Shown: piece by piece, positions 40,796 through 49,367 of the stretch
Layout of the letters: each line of letters begins with the position of its first letter
Position numbering within the stretch: the stretch's first letter is position 1
Assembly: GCF_002298975.1 (NCBI RefSeq)
Contig: NZ_DBMV01000040.1
Coordinates: 1 to 64,000, forward strand
Reading direction: 5' to 3'
Length of the DNA: 64,000 bases
Origin: Ralstonia sp. UBA689
Lineage (GTDB): Bacteria > Pseudomonadota > Gammaproteobacteria > Burkholderiales > Burkholderiaceae
Notes under the pieces: generated by a model
The model's input: the letters and a program-made list of their open reading frames with translations, nothing else
Told to the model about the DNA's origin: nothing
Database searches by the model: none
Translations under genes and position numbers: made by a program

Positions 40796-42619
40796 ATGGC
40801 GCCTGTCCAAGCCGACGGGCTGCCGGCCGATTGCCCGGCGCGTGGCGAGCAGCCAGGCTTCTGTCCGAAGCTGGACCTGCTCTCGATGGTCAACGCGCTC
40901 ACCGAGGGCATCCTGGTGTGTGGCGCCGACCGCCGCGTCACCTACGCCAATCCGAGCGCCGCGCGGCTGCTGGGCTTGCCGGTGGCCGAGCTGGTCGGTC
41001 GCATGCTGCCCCAGGTGGTGCAGTCGGCCGTTGACGAATTCGAGACCACCATCCACGACACCGACTGGCCCGATCGCGACGTGATGCTTGAAGGCCAGCC
41101 GCAACTGAACCAGATTTTCGGGCTGCATTGCGTGGACGGCCGCACCGTATGGGTGTCCAGTAACTGGACGCCGCTGTACGCCGCGGGCGGCCACTCGATG
41201 ACAACCGCGCCTTCCGAGTCCGCGGGCGTGCCGCCTTATTCGGTGCTGGTGTCGCTGGTCGACATCACGCAGATTCGCGAGGCACAGCAGCGCATCCGTC
41301 ACTTGGCTACGCACGACACGCTCACCGGGCTGCTCAACCGCTCCGCGCTGGAAGACCGGCTGGAACATGCGCTGGCGCTGGCACGCCGCAACCAGACGCG
41401 CGTCTCGGTCATGTTCCTGGACCTGGACCGCTTCAAGAACGTCAACGACACGCTGGGCCACCAGTTCGGCGACATGCTGCTACGCGAGGTGGCCGCCCGG
41501 CTGCAGGCCTGCGCGCGCGAGGCTGACACTGTGGCCCGCCTGGGCGGCGACGAGTTCGTCGTCATGCTGGAAGCGCTCGATGGCCTGGGCACGCGCCGTG
41601 TGGCCGAGCGCATCCTGTCGGCCATCAGCGCGCCGTTTCACATCGAAGGACAGGAGCTGTACCTGGGGGTGTCGATCGGCATTGCCGTGGCGCCGCTCGA
41701 CGGCGACGACCCCAACACCCTGCTGCGCAAGGCCGACGCCGCCATGTATCTGGCCAAGGAGTGCGGCCGCAACAATTACCAGACGTTCACCAGCGATCTG
41801 GACGATCGCGTCTCGCGGCGCTTTCGCATCGAATCCGGCCTGCGCCGCGCCCGCGACCGCAACGAGTTCTACGCCGACTACCAGCCGCGCGTGGATGTAC
41901 GCAGCGGCCGCATCGTCGGCGTGGAGGCGCTCATCCGCTGGAATTCGGCCGATTTCGGCCGCATGATGCCCGGCCAGTTCATCCAGGATGCCGAAGAAAC
42001 CGGCCTGATCGTCGAGATCGACCGCTGGATCCTGCGCGCCGCATGCGATCAGCTCGCGCGCTGGCGCCGCATCGGGCTGCCGCACTTGCGGATGTCGATC
42101 AACCTGTCGGGGCAGGCGTTCAGTTCGGGACAGTTGAGCGCCATGGTGCGCGGGGCGCTGTCCACCAGCGGCTTGCCCGGCAACGCGGTCGAGCTGGAGA
42201 TGACCGAGGGCATCCTGATTCGCGACGATCCGTCCCTGCATGCGCTGCTCACCGAGCTGCGGGCGATGGGCGTGTCATTGGCGCTGGATGATTTCGGCAC
42301 CGGGTTTTCGTCGCTGTCGTATCTGCACCGCTTCCCGATCGATACGCTCAAGATCGACCGCTCCTTCGTGCAGGACCTGCCGCACGTGGCCGAGCGTGCG
42401 GCAATCACCCGGGCCATCATCATGATGGCGCAGGCGATGGGCATGAAGACCGTGGCCGAAGGCGTGGAAACCGCGGGTCAGCTTGAATTCCTGCGCGAGG
42501 TGGGCTGTGACGAGTTCCAGGGCTACCTGCTCACGCGACCGCTGGAGCCGGCCGCCGTGCAGGACCTGGTGCGCGAGAACGCCCGCCGCTACGGCGAGCG
42601 CATCCCCCGGATTCTTTAG
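40796..42619 (+). CDS. PAS-GGDEF-EAL cyclic-di-GMP protein
   Basis: A 607-residue protein from ATG 40796; a TTG start at 40688 would add 36 residues and cannot be ruled out. PAS domain: about residues 30-130 (LLSMVNALTEGILVCGADRRVTYANPSAARLLG). GGDEF domain: HDTLTGLLNRSALEDRL, then ARLGGDEFVVMLE with the full signature. EAL domain: GVEALIRW, ELEMTEGIL, ALDDFGTGFSSLSYL, LKIDRSFVQ and TVAEGVET, so the metal and catalytic residues appear present. Both activities may be real. It probably tunes motility, given fliL on one side and fliC on the other. Confidence 0.92.
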   Translation: MAPVQADGLPADCPARGEQPGFCPKLDLLSMVNALTEGILVCGADRRVTYANPSAARLLGLPVAELVGRMLPQVVQSAVDEFETTIHDTDWPDRDVMLEGQPQLNQIFGLHCVDGRTVWVSSNWTPLYAAGGHSMTTAPSESAGVPPYSVLVSLVDITQIREAQQRIRHLATHDTLTGLLNRSALEDRLEHALALARRNQTRVSVMFLDLDRFKNVNDTLGHQFGDMLLREVAARLQACAREADTVARLGGDEFVVMLEALDGLGTRRVAERILSAISAPFHIEGQELYLGVSIGIAVAPLDGDDPNTLLRKADAAMYLAKECGRNNYQTFTSDLDDRVSRRFRIESGLRRARDRNEFYADYQPRVDVRSGRIVGVEALIRWNSADFGRMMPGQFIQDAEETGLIVEIDRWILRAACDQLARWRRIGLPHLRMSINLSGQAFSSGQLSAMVRGALSTSGLPGNAVELEMTEGILIRDDPSLHALLTELRAMGVSLALDDFGTGFSSLSYLHRFPIDTLKIDRSFVQDLPHVAERAAITRAIIMMAQAMGMKTVAEGVETAGQLEFLREVGCDEFQGYLLTRPLEPAAVQDLVRENARRYGERIPRIL

Positions 42620-42703
42620 ATCGGTTCTCCAGGGGCCCTGAAAAGCGTAGCGAATGGCCCGAGGTTGGTATCAGGTCGCGCAGTCGCTTTGTGGGCACTC
42701 TAC

Positions 42704-43339
42704 CTATAGCTGCAGGCTGTTGTGGACCACGTAGACGGTCAGCTCGGCGTTGTTGCGCAGCTTCATCTTCGAGAGCACGCGGGCACGGTACACGCTGACC
42801 GTCTTGACGCTGATCTGCAGCGCCTCGGCAATCTCGCCCAGCGTGCGGCCGGAGCCGAGCATGCGCAGCGTCTGGAATTCGCGGTCGGAGAGGATGTCGT
42901 GGCGAGGCTTGTCCCAGTCGACGTTCAGGTTGTCGGCCAGCACTTCCACCATGTCGGAGGGCAGGTATTTCTTGCCCTTGGAGATGGCGTTGACGGCGGC
43001 AAGCAGTTGCGGCTGGCTGGCATCCATCGGCAGGTAGCCGGCGGCGCCGGCCTTGAGGGCGCGCACGGCAAGCAGCGCTTCGGGGTGGCGGCCCAGTGCC
43101 AGCACGGCCAGGCGCGCGTGTTGCTGGCGGACGGTCTTGATGGTCTGGAATTCGTCGCCGGTGGCCGACTCCACCGAGAGCAGCATGACGTCCCACTCGC
43201 GCTGGAGGAGCAGGTTGCTGTTGGCTTCGCGCAGGTCCGGCACGGCCTCGATCTGCCGGGCCAGGCGTGAATCCTTGATGATCTGGCGCAGGCCGGCACG
43301 GGCAATATCGTGCGGTTCGACAATCAGGACGTTGAGCAT
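42704..43339 (-). CDS. NarL/LuxR-type regulator with degenerate receiver domain
   Basis: A 211-residue protein from ATG 43339. The receiver-like N-terminus (LNVLIVEPHDIARAGLRQII) lacks the acidic pair (VEPHD instead of VDDHP). Ser55 replaces the phospho-acceptor Asp (DVMLLSVES), and Met replaces the switch Lys (GAAGYLPMDAS). The helix-turn-helix (LSDREFQTLRMLGSGRTLGEIAEALQISVKTVSVYRARVLSKMKL) is intact. It is divergent from fliC and next to the cyclic-di-GMP gene; a role in controlling flagellin is possible. Confidence 0.88.
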   Translation of the reverse strand: MLNVLIVEPHDIARAGLRQIIKDSRLARQIEAVPDLREANSNLLLQREWDVMLLSVESATGDEFQTIKTVRQQHARLAVLALGRHPEALLAVRALKAGAAGYLPMDASQPQLLAAVNAISKGKKYLPSDMVEVLADNLNVDWDKPRHDILSDREFQTLRMLGSGRTLGEIAEALQISVKTVSVYRARVLSKMKLRNNAELTVYVVHNSLQL

Positions 43340-43735
43340 GGTGGGTGCTGCGGTCAAACGGGCTCGACTTGAGCTCTTCTAACCGCCGGCGGCTTGGGCC
43401 GGACGGCGGGCTTGCAACTCCCCATCTGTGCGGTGGCGCTCTATATATGGAGACTGGGCGCCTGAGAACGGATCGAACGAGTATAGCCGAGCGCCGGTTC
43501 GGCAAGAAGGCAGCCCAGCGCTTCTTTTGGAGGGGGCTGGAGAGGGTGCCCGGAAGCCCAAACCGCCCCTCGCGCACAAATTTGTCAAGGCGACCCTAAA
43601 CTTTCTGCCGCGGCCACCGATAACCTGAGTACAACGCAGACCTGATCCCCTTCAAGTTGCAGGTCACGTTGCCCGGCATCGCCGGAACATGGAACTCATC
43701 GGGCAACAAAGCCATCGGGAAACTTAGGAGCCGTC
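43340..43735. promoter_or_regulatory. Divergent region between the regulator and fliC
   Basis: A 396-base gap without a gene. It contains the sigma-28 promoter of fliC (43597-43623) and an AGGAG ribosome site just before the fliC ATG. The regulator's own promoter was not identified. Confidence 0.5.
43597..43623 (+). promoter_or_regulatory. Sigma-28 promoter of fliC
   Basis: TAAACTTT, 11 bases, ACCGATAA. The -35 differs from the FliA consensus at one base, the -10 at one base, the spacing is exact. It gives a leader of about 105 bases. Confidence 0.8.
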
Positions 43736-44557
43736 ATGTCCCTCAGCCTCAATACCAACATCTCGTCCCTGCAAACGCAGCAAGCACTGTCGCAATCGCA
43801 ATCCGCTCTGCAAACGTCGCTGCAACGTCTGTCGACCGGCCTGCGCGTGAACAGCGCCAAGGACGATGCCGCTGCTTACGCTGTGTCCGTTAGCCTGACG
43901 ACCACGCTGAACTCGCAAACGCAAGGTATCCAGAACGCCAACAACGCACAGTCGTACCTGCAAACGGCCGACTCGTACCTGGGCCAGGTTGAAAACAACC
44001 TGCAGCGTATGCGCCAACTGGCTGTGGAAGCCAACAACGGCGGTCTGTCGACCACCGACCAGGCCAACCTGGACAAGGAATACCAACAGCTGGCCACGGC
44101 CAACAAGAACATCGAGACGAACGCCAACTACAACGGCGCCAAGCTGTTCGACGGCTCGGTGACGTCCACGACGTTCCAGTACGGCCAAAGCGCGTCGACC
44201 GACGTGGCTACCGTCACTAACGCCAACCTGGCCAGCTTCGGCACGCTGTCGGGCACGGACGTGACCTCGACCGCCAACGCCACCGCCGCTCAGGGCAAGA
44301 TCGACACCGACCTGGCCAGCCTGAAGGCCGCTCGTGCCAGCCTGGGTGCCCAGCAAAGCGGTCTGAGCTCGACCATCAACACGCTGACCTCGTCGAACAC
44401 CGCTCTGTCGGCTGCCAAGTCCGCCATGATCGACACCGACTACGCGGCTGAAACGTCGAACATGACCCGTCAGAACATCCTGCAGCAAGCGGGTACGGCC
44501 ATGCTGGCGCAAGCCAACTCGGCGCCGAACAGTATCCTGAACCTGCTGAAGGGTTAA
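43736..44557 (+). CDS. fliC: FliC, flagellin
   Basis: A 273-residue flagellin with short central domains, a size usual for Ralstonia. The N-terminal D0/D1 begins MSLSLNTNISSLQTQQALSQSQ; the TLR5-type segment NNLQRMRQLAVEANNG is present. Residues 30-51 correspond to the plant flg22 epitope: QRLSTGLRVNSAKDD, then AAAYAVS, which departs from the canonical AAGLQIA end. The C-terminus is NMTRQNILQQAGTAMLAQANSAPNSILNLLKG. Its gene has a sigma-28 promoter and a strong terminator, so it is mostly transcribed alone. Confidence 0.98.
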   Translation: MSLSLNTNISSLQTQQALSQSQSALQTSLQRLSTGLRVNSAKDDAAAYAVSVSLTTTLNSQTQGIQNANNAQSYLQTADSYLGQVENNLQRMRQLAVEANNGGLSTTDQANLDKEYQQLATANKNIETNANYNGAKLFDGSVTSTTFQYGQSASTDVATVTNANLASFGTLSGTDVTSTANATAAQGKIDTDLASLKAARASLGAQQSGLSSTINTLTSSNTALSAAKSAMIDTDYAAETSNMTRQNILQQAGTAMLAQANSAPNSILNLLKG

Positions 44558-44600
44558 TCGGCAGTCTGATGCAGCCCCCGCCGCCTGGCGGTGGGGTGAG

Positions 44601-44634
44601 GGCCGGCGCTCCCATGGGGCGCCGGCCTTTTTCT
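44601..44634 (+). terminator. Terminator after fliC
   Basis: Perfect 9-bp stem GGCCGGCGC / GCGCCGGCC with a 9-base loop, followed by TTTTTCTTTTTCTTTTTC. A textbook strong terminator. Confidence 0.9.
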
Positions 44635-44694
44635 TTTTCTTTTTCATTTGTCGGATACCCCACTTCTTCGGGGTGAAGCCGGGCTGACAGGTCC

Positions 44695-44721
44695 TAAAGA
44701 AGTCGCAGGCGTTGCCGTTGT
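44695..44721 (+). promoter_or_regulatory. Sigma-28-type promoter for fliDST
   Basis: TAAA, 15 bases, GCCGTTGT. The -35 and the first four -10 bases match the FliA consensus with exact spacing; it lies 44 bases before fliD and after the fliC terminator. Confidence 0.6.
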
Positions 44722-44764
44722 GTAGAAGGACTTCCGCCGACGCAGACGTTCACCAGATCCGATC

Positions 44765-46810
44765 ATGGCGACCACCACCACCTCTTCCACGAGCAGCAAC
44801 TACGTTCCGCCGATCTCGATTCCCGGTATCGGGACGAGCATCGACGTCAACTCGCTGGTCTCCAGCCTGATGAGCGTGGAAAGCCAGCCGCTGGCCCAAC
44901 TGCAGAATCAGCAGAGCTCGTACCAGACGCAGCTCTCGGCCGTGGGCACGCTCAAGAGTGCTCTGTCGACCTTCCAGACCACGCTGTCCAACCTGACCAG
45001 CGCGTCGGGCTACAGCGCCATGAAGGCAAGCGGCTACGACACGTCGGTGCTGAACGCGTCGGTCACCGGCTCGGCGCCGGCCGGCTCGTACGCCGTCAAC
45101 GTTACGCAGCTTGCGCAGTCGCAGGTGCTGGCTGCGCAGGGGCAGACGTCCACCACCGCCGCCATCGGCAGCGGCACGTCGACCACGATTTCGTTCTCGT
45201 TCGGCTCGGTGTCGGGCGGCACGCTTTCCGGCGGCAAGTACACCGGCGCCACCTTCACGCAGAACGGCAGCCTGCCGGGCGGCACGATCACCATCAATTC
45301 GTCCAACAACACGCTGGCGGGCATTCGCGATGCGATCAACTCGGCCAACCTGGGCGTGTCGGCCAGCATCGTCAACGATGGCAGCGGCAATCCGTATCGC
45401 CTGGTGCTGACCTCCACGGCGGGCGGCGCCAATTCGGAGATGAGGATCTCGGTGTCGGGTGACTCGACGCTGCAATCGCTGCTCTCGCAAGACCCGGCTG
45501 GTACGCAGAACCTGACCGAGGTGACCACGGGCCAGAACGCCCTGGCCACCATCAACGGCATCGCCGTGCAGAGCCCGACCAACACGTTGTCCAACGTGGT
45601 CGACGGCACGTCGTTTACGCTGTCCAAGACGGGCAGCACCACCGTCACGGTGGCCAACGATCCGACCGCCACCACCAATGCCGTCAAAAATTTCGTCAAC
45701 GGCTACAACGCGCTGCGCACGCAACTGAACGCGCTCACCAACATCGACACCAGCAACAAGGCCAACAACGGCCCGCTGGCCGGTGATGTCAGTACCAAGA
45801 CCCTGATCAGCCAGATCACGGACGTGCTGGGCCAGGCCATCGGCAGCGGCACGTATCAGTCGCTGGGCAGTATTGGCGTGTCGATGAATTCCGACGGCAC
45901 GCTGTCGGTCGACAACACCAAGCTGTCGGCCGCGATTGCCGCCTCGCCCAGTCAGGTGGCCGGGCTGTTTGCCGGCACCGGCATAGCGACCGATTCGCTG
46001 GTCAACGTGCCGACGTTCTCGGATTCCACGCAGTCCGGTAGCTATGCCGTCAACGTGACGCAACTGGCCACGCAGGGTTCGCTCACGGGTTCGGCCGCTG
46101 CCAATACGACCATCACGGCGGGTTCGAACGACACGCTGGCCTTCAACATCAGCGGCATCGCCGTCAACGTGACGGTGCCGGCCGGCAGCTATAGCGCGTC
46201 GGGGCTGGCCGCGCAGATCCAGAGCCAGATCAACGCATCGGCGAGCCTGCAGAGCGCCAAGATCACCGCGTCGGTGTCGGCCAATGCCAGCGGTGTGCTG
46301 AGCATCACCGACAGCCAGTTCGGTTCGATATCGGCGGTGTCGGTGTCGGGCAACGGCGCATCTTCGCTGATGGGCGCAAGCCCCACGGTGACGACCGGCC
46401 AGGACGTGCAGGGCACCATCAACGGCGTGGCCGCCACGGGCTCGGGCCAGAATCTGTATGGCGCCAGCGGCACGGCCGTCGATGGCCTGACCGTGCAGGT
46501 GACTGGCGGCGCGCTGGGCAGCCGCGGCACAGTGGCGGTGCAGCGCGGCTACGCCGCGCAGCTCAATACGGTGATGACCAACCTGCTGTCGACCAACGGC
46601 ATGGTGCAGAGCGAGACGGACTCGATCAACAGCTCGCTCACCTCGCTCGCCAGCCAGATCAGCAACATGCAGACGCAGTTGAGCAAGAAGCAGGCGCTGT
46701 ACTACACGCAGTTCAATGCGTTGTCTGCGGCGGTGGCCAGCATGACCAACACCAGCAGCTACCTGACCACGCAGCTCGCGGCCATCCAGAAACAGACCAC
46801 GAGCGGCTAA
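44765..46810 (+). CDS. fliD: FliD, filament cap
   Basis: A 681-residue protein, longer than the enteric one (about 470) because of repeated Thr/Ser/Asn-rich surface domains. The N-terminal part has ISIPGIGTSIDVNSLVSSLMSVESQPLAQLQNQQSSYQTQLSAVGTLKSALS; the C-terminal coiled part is INSSLTSLASQISNMQTQLSKKQALYYTQFNALSAAVASM. Two similar SYAVNVTQLA blocks (around residues 105 and 430) suggest an internal duplication. FliD caps the filament; FliT is its chaperone. Confidence 0.96.
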   Translation: MATTTTSSTSSNYVPPISIPGIGTSIDVNSLVSSLMSVESQPLAQLQNQQSSYQTQLSAVGTLKSALSTFQTTLSNLTSASGYSAMKASGYDTSVLNASVTGSAPAGSYAVNVTQLAQSQVLAAQGQTSTTAAIGSGTSTTISFSFGSVSGGTLSGGKYTGATFTQNGSLPGGTITINSSNNTLAGIRDAINSANLGVSASIVNDGSGNPYRLVLTSTAGGANSEMRISVSGDSTLQSLLSQDPAGTQNLTEVTTGQNALATINGIAVQSPTNTLSNVVDGTSFTLSKTGSTTVTVANDPTATTNAVKNFVNGYNALRTQLNALTNIDTSNKANNGPLAGDVSTKTLISQITDVLGQAIGSGTYQSLGSIGVSMNSDGTLSVDNTKLSAAIAASPSQVAGLFAGTGIATDSLVNVPTFSDSTQSGSYAVNVTQLATQGSLTGSAAANTTITAGSNDTLAFNISGIAVNVTVPAGSYSASGLAAQIQSQINASASLQSAKITASVSANASGVLSITDSQFGSISAVSVSGNGASSLMGASPTVTTGQDVQGTINGVAATGSGQNLYGASGTAVDGLTVQVTGGALGSRGTVAVQRGYAAQLNTVMTNLLSTNGMVQSETDSINSSLTSLASQISNMQTQLSKKQALYYTQFNALSAAVASMTNTSSYLTTQLAAIQKQTTSG

Positions 46811-46862
46811 GCAGATTCCGCGCACCATCCATAACAAGATCACATCAGCGAGGACCTTTCCC

Positions 46863-47285
46863 ATGTACGCAGCACGCCGCGCCATCGGTGCCTACGCGCA
46901 AGTCGGCATTGAGACGTCCGTGGTTGACGCCAACCCGCACCAGCTGATCGCCATGCTCTTCGAGGGGGCACGCACCGCCCTGAACCTGGCGGGGGCAGCC
47001 GTCCAGCGCGGCGACGTGTTCGCCAAGCTGCGTGCAATCGACAAGGCCATGTCGATCATTGGCGAGGGCTTGCAGGCCAGCCTGGATCATCAGCGCGGCG
47101 GCGAGATTGCCTCGCAGCTCAACGGCCTGTACGACCACATGCTGCGCCGCCTGCTGGTGGCCAATGCCAACAACGATCTGGAAATCCTCGGCGAGGTGGA
47201 TCGCTTGCTGGCGCCGCTGCAGGAAGCCTGGACCGCTATCGGCCAGCCCGGCGCAGCGAACAGCCACCTGAGTGTTGTGAGCTGA
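46863..47285 (+). CDS. fliS: FliS, flagellin export chaperone
   Basis: A 140-residue helical protein beginning MYAARRAIGAYAQVGIETSVVDANPHQLIAMLFEGARTAL, the conserved FliS N-terminus. Further motif: KAMSIIGEGLQASLDHQRGGEIASQLNGLYDHMLRRLL. It binds the C-terminus of FliC and stops it polymerising in the cytoplasm. It sits between fliD and fliT. Confidence 0.97.
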   Translation: MYAARRAIGAYAQVGIETSVVDANPHQLIAMLFEGARTALNLAGAAVQRGDVFAKLRAIDKAMSIIGEGLQASLDHQRGGEIASQLNGLYDHMLRRLLVANANNDLEILGEVDRLLAPLQEAWTAIGQPGAANSHLSVVS

Positions 47286-47342
47286 CGCGGCTGGCCGCGC
47301 AGCGTACTTTTTTGAATGAATTCGGCCCAACCTGGAGCCAAC

Positions 47343-47699
47343 ATGCACCGCAACTTTGCGATCAAGGACAGCGACAGTCTGTTCATCTGCTATGAAGCCA
47401 TCGCTCGTCTGACTGCCGAGATGGTCAGCGCAGCCGAAGTGGGCAACTGGGAAGTCGTCAGCACGCTCGAACGCGAAAGTGCTGCCTATGTGGACACGCT
47501 GCGCCGTTCCGAGCCGCATCCGCAACTGTCGCACGCTGACATCGAGCGCAAGCGCACGCTGCTCGTGCGCATTCTTGAAGACGACGCCCGCGTGCGCGCC
47601 ATGGTGTATCCGCGCCTGGACCACCTGCAAAAGCGCATCGATACGGCACGCCGTGCTACCACGGCCAGCCACGCATACGGCAGCATGGCGCGCTTCTGA
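47343..47699 (+). CDS. fliT: FliT, FliD export chaperone
   Basis: A 118-residue helical protein. ATG 47343 has GGAG at good spacing and is preferred over 47316. The sequence YEAIARLTAEMVSAAEVGNWEVVSTLERESAAYVDTLR followed by RILEDDARVRAMVYPRLDHLQKRI fits the FliT helical pattern. It probably also modulates FlhDC activity, as known in enterics. The identification is helped by its place after fliS. Confidence 0.88.
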   Translation: MHRNFAIKDSDSLFICYEAIARLTAEMVSAAEVGNWEVVSTLERESAAYVDTLRRSEPHPQLSHADIERKRTLLVRILEDDARVRAMVYPRLDHLQKRIDTARRATTASHAYGSMARF

Positions 47700-47745
47700 C
47701 CCGCCGCTTCGTCCCACGTGGTGGGGCGGGGCTTTCGCCGTTTTC
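47700..47745. terminator. Hairpin between fliT and the convergent glycosyltransferase gene
   Basis: CCCGCC pairs with GGCGGG outside an inner CCCAC / GTGGG hairpin, then GCTTTCGCCGTTTTC. It lies between two convergent stops and probably terminates in both directions. Confidence 0.4.
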
Positions 47746-48848
47746 TAGCCGAGAGGTTGCGGGGTGTCCTGCAACTGCTTCGACAACGCCAGATAGTGCT
47801 CCGATTTGCCTGCGAGCACATTGGCCTGCATCTGATAGACGGTGGCAAGCTGCTGAGCGGCCAGGAAGCTGCCTCTTCCGATCACGCTGCCGTCCATGTC
47901 CGCTTTATCGCCGATCTCCAGGCAGCGGCGAAACGCCTGCTCCGCCAGCGGCAGCCATTGCACGGTGTCACCCTGGGCCTGCTCGGGGTATTTGACGGCG
48001 GCATCCAGCAACACCAGCCCAAGCGCGAAACACAGATCCGGAAAATCCGGCCACGCGCGGATGCTTGCGTCCGCGTGCGCCATGGCCTGCTCCAGCCGGT
48101 CGGATTTGCCCAGGCTGTACAGATAGCGCAGCGCGAGGTTCCTGCGGTAGGGGGCGTCATGCGGCGCAAGGCCGATTGCGCGCTCGTAGTAGTCAGCGGC
48201 CTTGGCGTAGTTCTCGTGATGCAGTTCGGTTTCCTTGCCCAACTGGAACAGCACGTACGGGTTGTCCGGCTGGTGTTTGAGCTCGTCGAGCAGGAGCTGG
48301 GTATTGCGCTCGCCCTTCTTCTGCATCTTGGCGGCGGTATAGCCGTCATGCCGGAGCGTGATGGGCAGCCGCACTGCCGGCAGCGACGATACCGGCTGTT
48401 CATGAATGCGCCCGACGTAGCGGACCCCACGCGGCAGCACCCGGGGGAGCCACGCAATCAGTTGGCTGACAGTTTCCGCGGTATCGGTATCGTTCCCAGT
48501 GTCGTTCTTCATGCGGAGCACGCCCAGCATCGGGTTGGCGCCGCCGAGCGTGCGCAGGTGTTCGCCGCCGGCTTCCAGCCATTCATCTGCATCCAGGACG
48601 AGGTTCCAGTCTGCGTTCGCGATGTCCAGCGCGGCATTCCGGGCGGCCGAGAAATCGTTCGACCAGGCCATGTGGTTGACGACCGCGCCGCACGCCTGGG
48701 CAATGGCCACCGTATCGTCGGTGGACCCCGTGTCGAGCACCACCATGCGGTCGACAAACGGTTTGACGCTGAGCAGGCAGCGCTCAATGCAGGCGGCCTC
48801 GTTGCGAGCGATGACGACCAGCGCCAGATCGGTTGGAGTGGGTTGCAC
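47745..48848 (-). CDS. GT2 glycosyltransferase with TPR-like C-terminus (paralogue A)
   Basis: A 367-residue protein. The N-terminal 150 residues are a GT2 domain: LALVVIARNEAACIERCLLSVKPFVDRMVVLDTGSTDDTVAIA and the metal site NLVLDADEWLE. The C-terminal 200 residues are helical, TPR-like (NPYVLFQLGKETELHHENYAKAADYYERAIGLAPHD). About half its residues match the gene at 51127. It lies directly beyond fliT; such enzymes glycosylate flagellin in several beta-proteobacteria. That role is inferred from position. Confidence 0.85.
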   Translation of the reverse strand: MQPTPTDLALVVIARNEAACIERCLLSVKPFVDRMVVLDTGSTDDTVAIAQACGAVVNHMAWSNDFSAARNAALDIANADWNLVLDADEWLEAGGEHLRTLGGANPMLGVLRMKNDTGNDTDTAETVSQLIAWLPRVLPRGVRYVGRIHEQPVSSLPAVRLPITLRHDGYTAAKMQKKGERNTQLLLDELKHQPDNPYVLFQLGKETELHHENYAKAADYYERAIGLAPHDAPYRRNLALRYLYSLGKSDRLEQAMAHADASIRAWPDFPDLCFALGLVLLDAAVKYPEQAQGDTVQWLPLAEQAFRRCLEIGDKADMDGSVIGRGSFLAAQQLATVYQMQANVLAGKSEHYLALSKQLQDTPQPLG

Positions 48849-48923
48849 GGAGTATCAGGAGAAATGGAGAATCAAATGGGGTGAGGCTGGCAGCAGCGCC
48901 GCGGGGCGGGCTGGGTCGGGCCG

Positions 48924-49367
48924 CTACTCCCGGTCGTCTGCTGCCGCGAGCGCGTCCAACAGCCTGCGCAGCACGTCGCGGGTGGTGCCGATCTCGCCGG
49001 GCTCCAGCGGGATCTTGCACGCCAGCGCCTCGGGCACCTTGGTGGCGCGCGCGCGCAGCGCCCGGCCGCTGTCCGACAGCTCGATGACCACGCGTCGCTG
49101 GTCGTCGCGGTCTCGTGTGCGGGTGAGCAAACCCTGTTCTTCCAGACGCTTGAGCAGCGGCGTCAACGTGCCCGTATCCAGATACAAGGTGCGGCCGAGG
49201 TCGCCCACGGCGCACGGCGTCTGCTGCCAGCAGGCAAGCATCACCAGGTATTGCGGATAGGTCAGCCCCAGCTCGTCGAGCAGTGGGCGGTACAGGCGCG
49301 TCAGCAGGTGGCCGGCGGCGTACAGAGGAAAGCAAAGTTGCTGATCAAGCGCCAGCACGTCGTTCAC
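48924..49367 (-). CDS. MarR/OhrR-family regulator
   Basis: A 147-residue winged-helix protein from GTG 49367, with GGGAG seven bases upstream. LDQQLCFPLYAAGHLLTRLYRPLLDELGLTYPQYLVMLACWQQ matches OhrR, including the N-terminal redox-sensing Cys in QLCF. The wing region is LLTRTRDRDDQRRVVIELSDSGRAL. OhrR normally represses an organic hydroperoxide resistance gene; no ohr gene is in the window. It sits between two glycosyltransferase genes on the same strand. Confidence 0.85.
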   Translation of the reverse strand: MNDVLALDQQLCFPLYAAGHLLTRLYRPLLDELGLTYPQYLVMLACWQQTPCAVGDLGRTLYLDTGTLTPLLKRLEEQGLLTRTRDRDDQRRVVIELSDSGRALRARATKVPEALACKIPLEPGEIGTTRDVLRRLLDALAAADDRE

